NCBI GenBank assembly: GCA_951230915.1
Contig: OX579640.1
Coordinates: 13,598,981-13,662,980 of the forward strand
Length of the DNA stretch: 64,000 bases
Direction: 5' to 3'
Source: Antitrichia curtipendula
Taxonomy: Eukaryota > Streptophyta > Bryopsida > Hypnales > Leucodontaceae
Positions 61,883 to 64,000 of this stretch are shown piece by piece (positions within the stretch are counted from its first letter, which is position 1; each line of letters begins with the position of its first letter). A program made the position numbers and the translations under genes. Below the pieces are notes generated by a model. It did no database searches and was not told the origin of the DNA. It was given only the letters and a program-made list of their open reading frames with translations.

Positions 61883-63025
61883 GCTTATCCAATTCATCAT
61901 TTATAATAATAGATATTTCAAACAACATGTCACTCATTCCTAAATTTATAGAAGTTGCATTTAGAACATGACTGCTTTTAGAGTAGACTACCTACAGACC
62001 ATTTGTTCAACTTCTATAATTTTCTCTCTACAAATAACAAAAACAAGTAGAATTTCTACTTTTTTTAGGAAAAAAAATTGACGGACTCTTGATCATACTT
62101 TAGACATTCATTTTTGGTTGACCCAAACTATGGTCGAGAGTCTATAGCCATGTAAATATTTTTGTCACATTGTCAGTTTGGAGGGCAATGGCCTCTGTAC
62201 TATGCCATCTAGTGTGAAGGGTCAAGAGGCTTGAGATTTCAGAAATTTGATTGGTGGAAATTGACGGACTCTTGACCCTCTACCATAGTGTGAAGTGTCC
62301 CCTAAGTATGGTAGAATCACCCATAGTTGACCACTTAAGCAATTATGTGCATGTTCTAGAGTAGTAGAAGGCAATGTAAATTTATTCCCCTATAGAAAAA
62401 TAGAAATGACAGGTATTGCCAATTTTTCATAATTTATTTCCTTAAATTCAAATTACTATGAATTTTGGAAGCCAAAAGTTGGCCTCAATCCATACCCAAT
62501 ATATAAAGTCTTCCAATTCCAATCATTCCATAACTGCTTTCCCGCTTACTATTTACTACTTTTTTTGCTCACCTCATCAAGATATGTGTCATGACCTTGT
62601 AGTCCCAACCTTGCAAAGGAGAAAAAAAAACATTCCAAACTCTGGTTGGAAACCTGTTCCAACCTTGGTTGGAAATAGTTGCACCCTATAGGTTGGATAT
62701 GGATGCTTGGTTGGTAATGGATGGTTCTATCATAAGCATAGGGATGGATGGATCTTGTTGAGTGCATTGACCCCATGAGATCAAGTTCATAAAATGGGCA
62801 CCTTGACAAATGCACCACTAACTCAAAATCGTTGACATCATTACTCTGCCTACATTTACAAGATCAATGTGGAACCTCAACCTAAAAACATTTGGACCCT
62901 TCCCAAGTTTTGTATACAATATCCATATATTGCATGTTTTGGTGGATTGGAACTTTCTTTTTGCTTGCTAATAAGAAAAGATGAAAATTAGACCAATCTA
63001 ATAACAATGATCACTCACATCAGCC
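61883..63025. other. Spacer with a short direct repeat, nothing else recognised
   Basis: 'attgacggactcttga' occurs at about 62079 and 62260, a short direct repeat. A few ggttggaaa words cluster at 62640-62710. No exon or RNA gene was supported. Confidence 0.4.
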
Positions 63026-63058
63026 AAAAGGGGTGGTTTGGGGGGTACCTCACTTTAA
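63026..63058 (-). repeat. Lone R3-type terminus, - orientation
   Basis: Read on the - strand: TTAAAGTGAGGTACCCCCCA then aaccacccctttt, closely resembling the R3 left end. The matching other end was not found upstream. It lies only about 10 bases from the R3 copy at 63067, in opposite orientation. Confidence 0.5.
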
Positions 63059-63066
63059 CCATCAAA

Positions 63067-63333
63067 TTAAGGTGAATACTACCAAAACTACCACTTTTGC
63101 CTACTGCATTGAATTTTCATCTTTTTCTTGTTGGCAAGTGAAAGGAGGTTCCAACTCACAAAAGAATAGAACATTTGGATCCCATATGCAAAAATAGGAA
63201 AGGTCAAAGTTTTTTTTGGTATAGGTTCTATAATTATTTCTTCCACATAGGTACATGTTGATTTTGGAGATGCACACACATTGATGATGGCGGTTTTAGG
63301 CATGGTACAATTTTGGATGTACCTACCTTAATC
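63067..63333. mobile_element. R3-family element (third copy), uninterrupted
   Basis: It starts TTAAGGTGAATACTACCAAA then actaccac, and ends with ggatgtacctaccttaa, whose reverse complement TTAAGGTAGGTACATCC matches the start. About 267 bp. Interior words (cttgttggcaagtgaaagga, aacatttggatcc) align with 22058 and 57609. Non-coding. Confidence 0.7.
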
Positions 63334-64000
63334 CATGTACGATTGTAGTTGACCATATTTGAGGTAAGCATCGTATTTTACTCACCTTTGTTTTAAAAAA
63401 AATTCAGGAAATTCAAAGTCCTATTTTGACTGTGTATGAAACCTAAATTTGATTTATTTAAAGTCTAAAGGTCTTTGATTAAATGAAGTCGTAGGTATTG
63501 TTTGGATGTAATAGAGACAATATTAGAGTGTACTCATATCATTTTAGAAGTGTCTTAATAGCTATAATAGAATTAGGTACATATTGGAAGTAGTACTATC
63601 AAAGATTGTAACCATTTCAAGGCCATGACATCATAGCCATGGTAGAAAAGCATTGAAGGCCTTTTAGGTGAGTAAGATGACGATTTTGGATTTATTTTGT
63701 GACCATCTGGTTTGGAATGGATGGAATCAAATAATTGGAGCTTTAAAGAATTACATCACTTCAAACATTTATGACTAATTCATGCTTTGTTTAAAGAAAT
63801 TGATTTAAATTACTAGTACAATATTAATTGAATACTATTTGTATAATATTTTCTTAAGTTTGGAAAAAGAATTACATTTCTTCAGCCCTTTAAGATTTTG
63901 ATAGATATTTTTTGGTAATAATAGGGTCAGTTATTATATATATGGTCTATGTAGAAGATATTACTGTTATCACAAAATGTAATATTTACATTTTATTATC
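63334..64000. other. AT-rich DNA at the window end, nothing recognised
   Basis: No exon, RNA gene or repeat boundary was supported. Confidence 0.45.

Noticed and set aside
1..64000. CRISPR arrays, rRNA genes, bacterial operons
   Set aside because: No regularly spaced identical repeats with unique spacers, no rRNA-like conserved blocks, and the genes are spliced; the window is eukaryotic nuclear DNA.

Overview
This window is AT-rich nuclear DNA of a land plant. The case rests on two spliced genes with plant-type architecture (GT-AG introns, a plastid-type soluble pyrophosphatase with a transit-peptide-like leader, and a RING1-type Polycomb E3 ligase), set in long repeat-filled, gene-poor DNA. 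I cannot name the species. The low gene density, the AT-rich intergenic DNA and the mix of short TIR elements fit several embryophyte lineages.

Layout. 1-10.0 kb is non-genic: a possible retroelement remnant, a TTAA-flanked TIR element carrying a nested second element, a Stowaway-like MITE and AT-rich DNA. 10.0-14.6 kb holds a complete six-exon gene for plastid soluble inorganic pyrophosphatase on the + strand (305 aa reconstructed). 14.6-23.3 kb is AT-rich DNA with MITEs, a compact hairpin element and a 3 x 55 bp tandem repeat. 23.36-28.97 kb holds a complete twelve-exon RING1-like gene on the - strand (466 aa reconstructed, RING finger plus C-terminal RAWUL domain) with a GA-rich 5' leader. 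29.3-37.8 kb is repeat-rich, with three more TTAA elements. 37.9-39.1 kb carries a decayed bHLH transcription-factor gene on the - strand. 41.65-42.7 kb holds a duplicated Ty3/Gypsy RNase H fragment. 46.7-49.7 kb holds three imperfect palindromes with GC-rich linkers. 50.6-53.4 kb is a decayed DDE transposase of the pogo/CENP-B/jerky type. 54-56.7 kb contains unrecognised exon-like stretches. 57.6-63.3 kb is a dense nest of short inverted-repeat elements, including one roughly 580 bp near-complete foldback.

Only two genes look intact, and they do not form a functional unit: one is a plastid metabolic enzyme and the other a nuclear chromatin regulator. The main biological signal outside them is mobile-element structure. 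A family bounded by TTAA and CCCCTAAAGG-type inverted repeats occurs many times at several sizes. No transposase in the window clearly matches it. Two insertions of a separate 442 bp element sit inside other repeats and give a relative order of events.

Exon borders were read by eye from splice signals, reading frame and family conservation, so they may be off by a base. No database search or alignment program was run.
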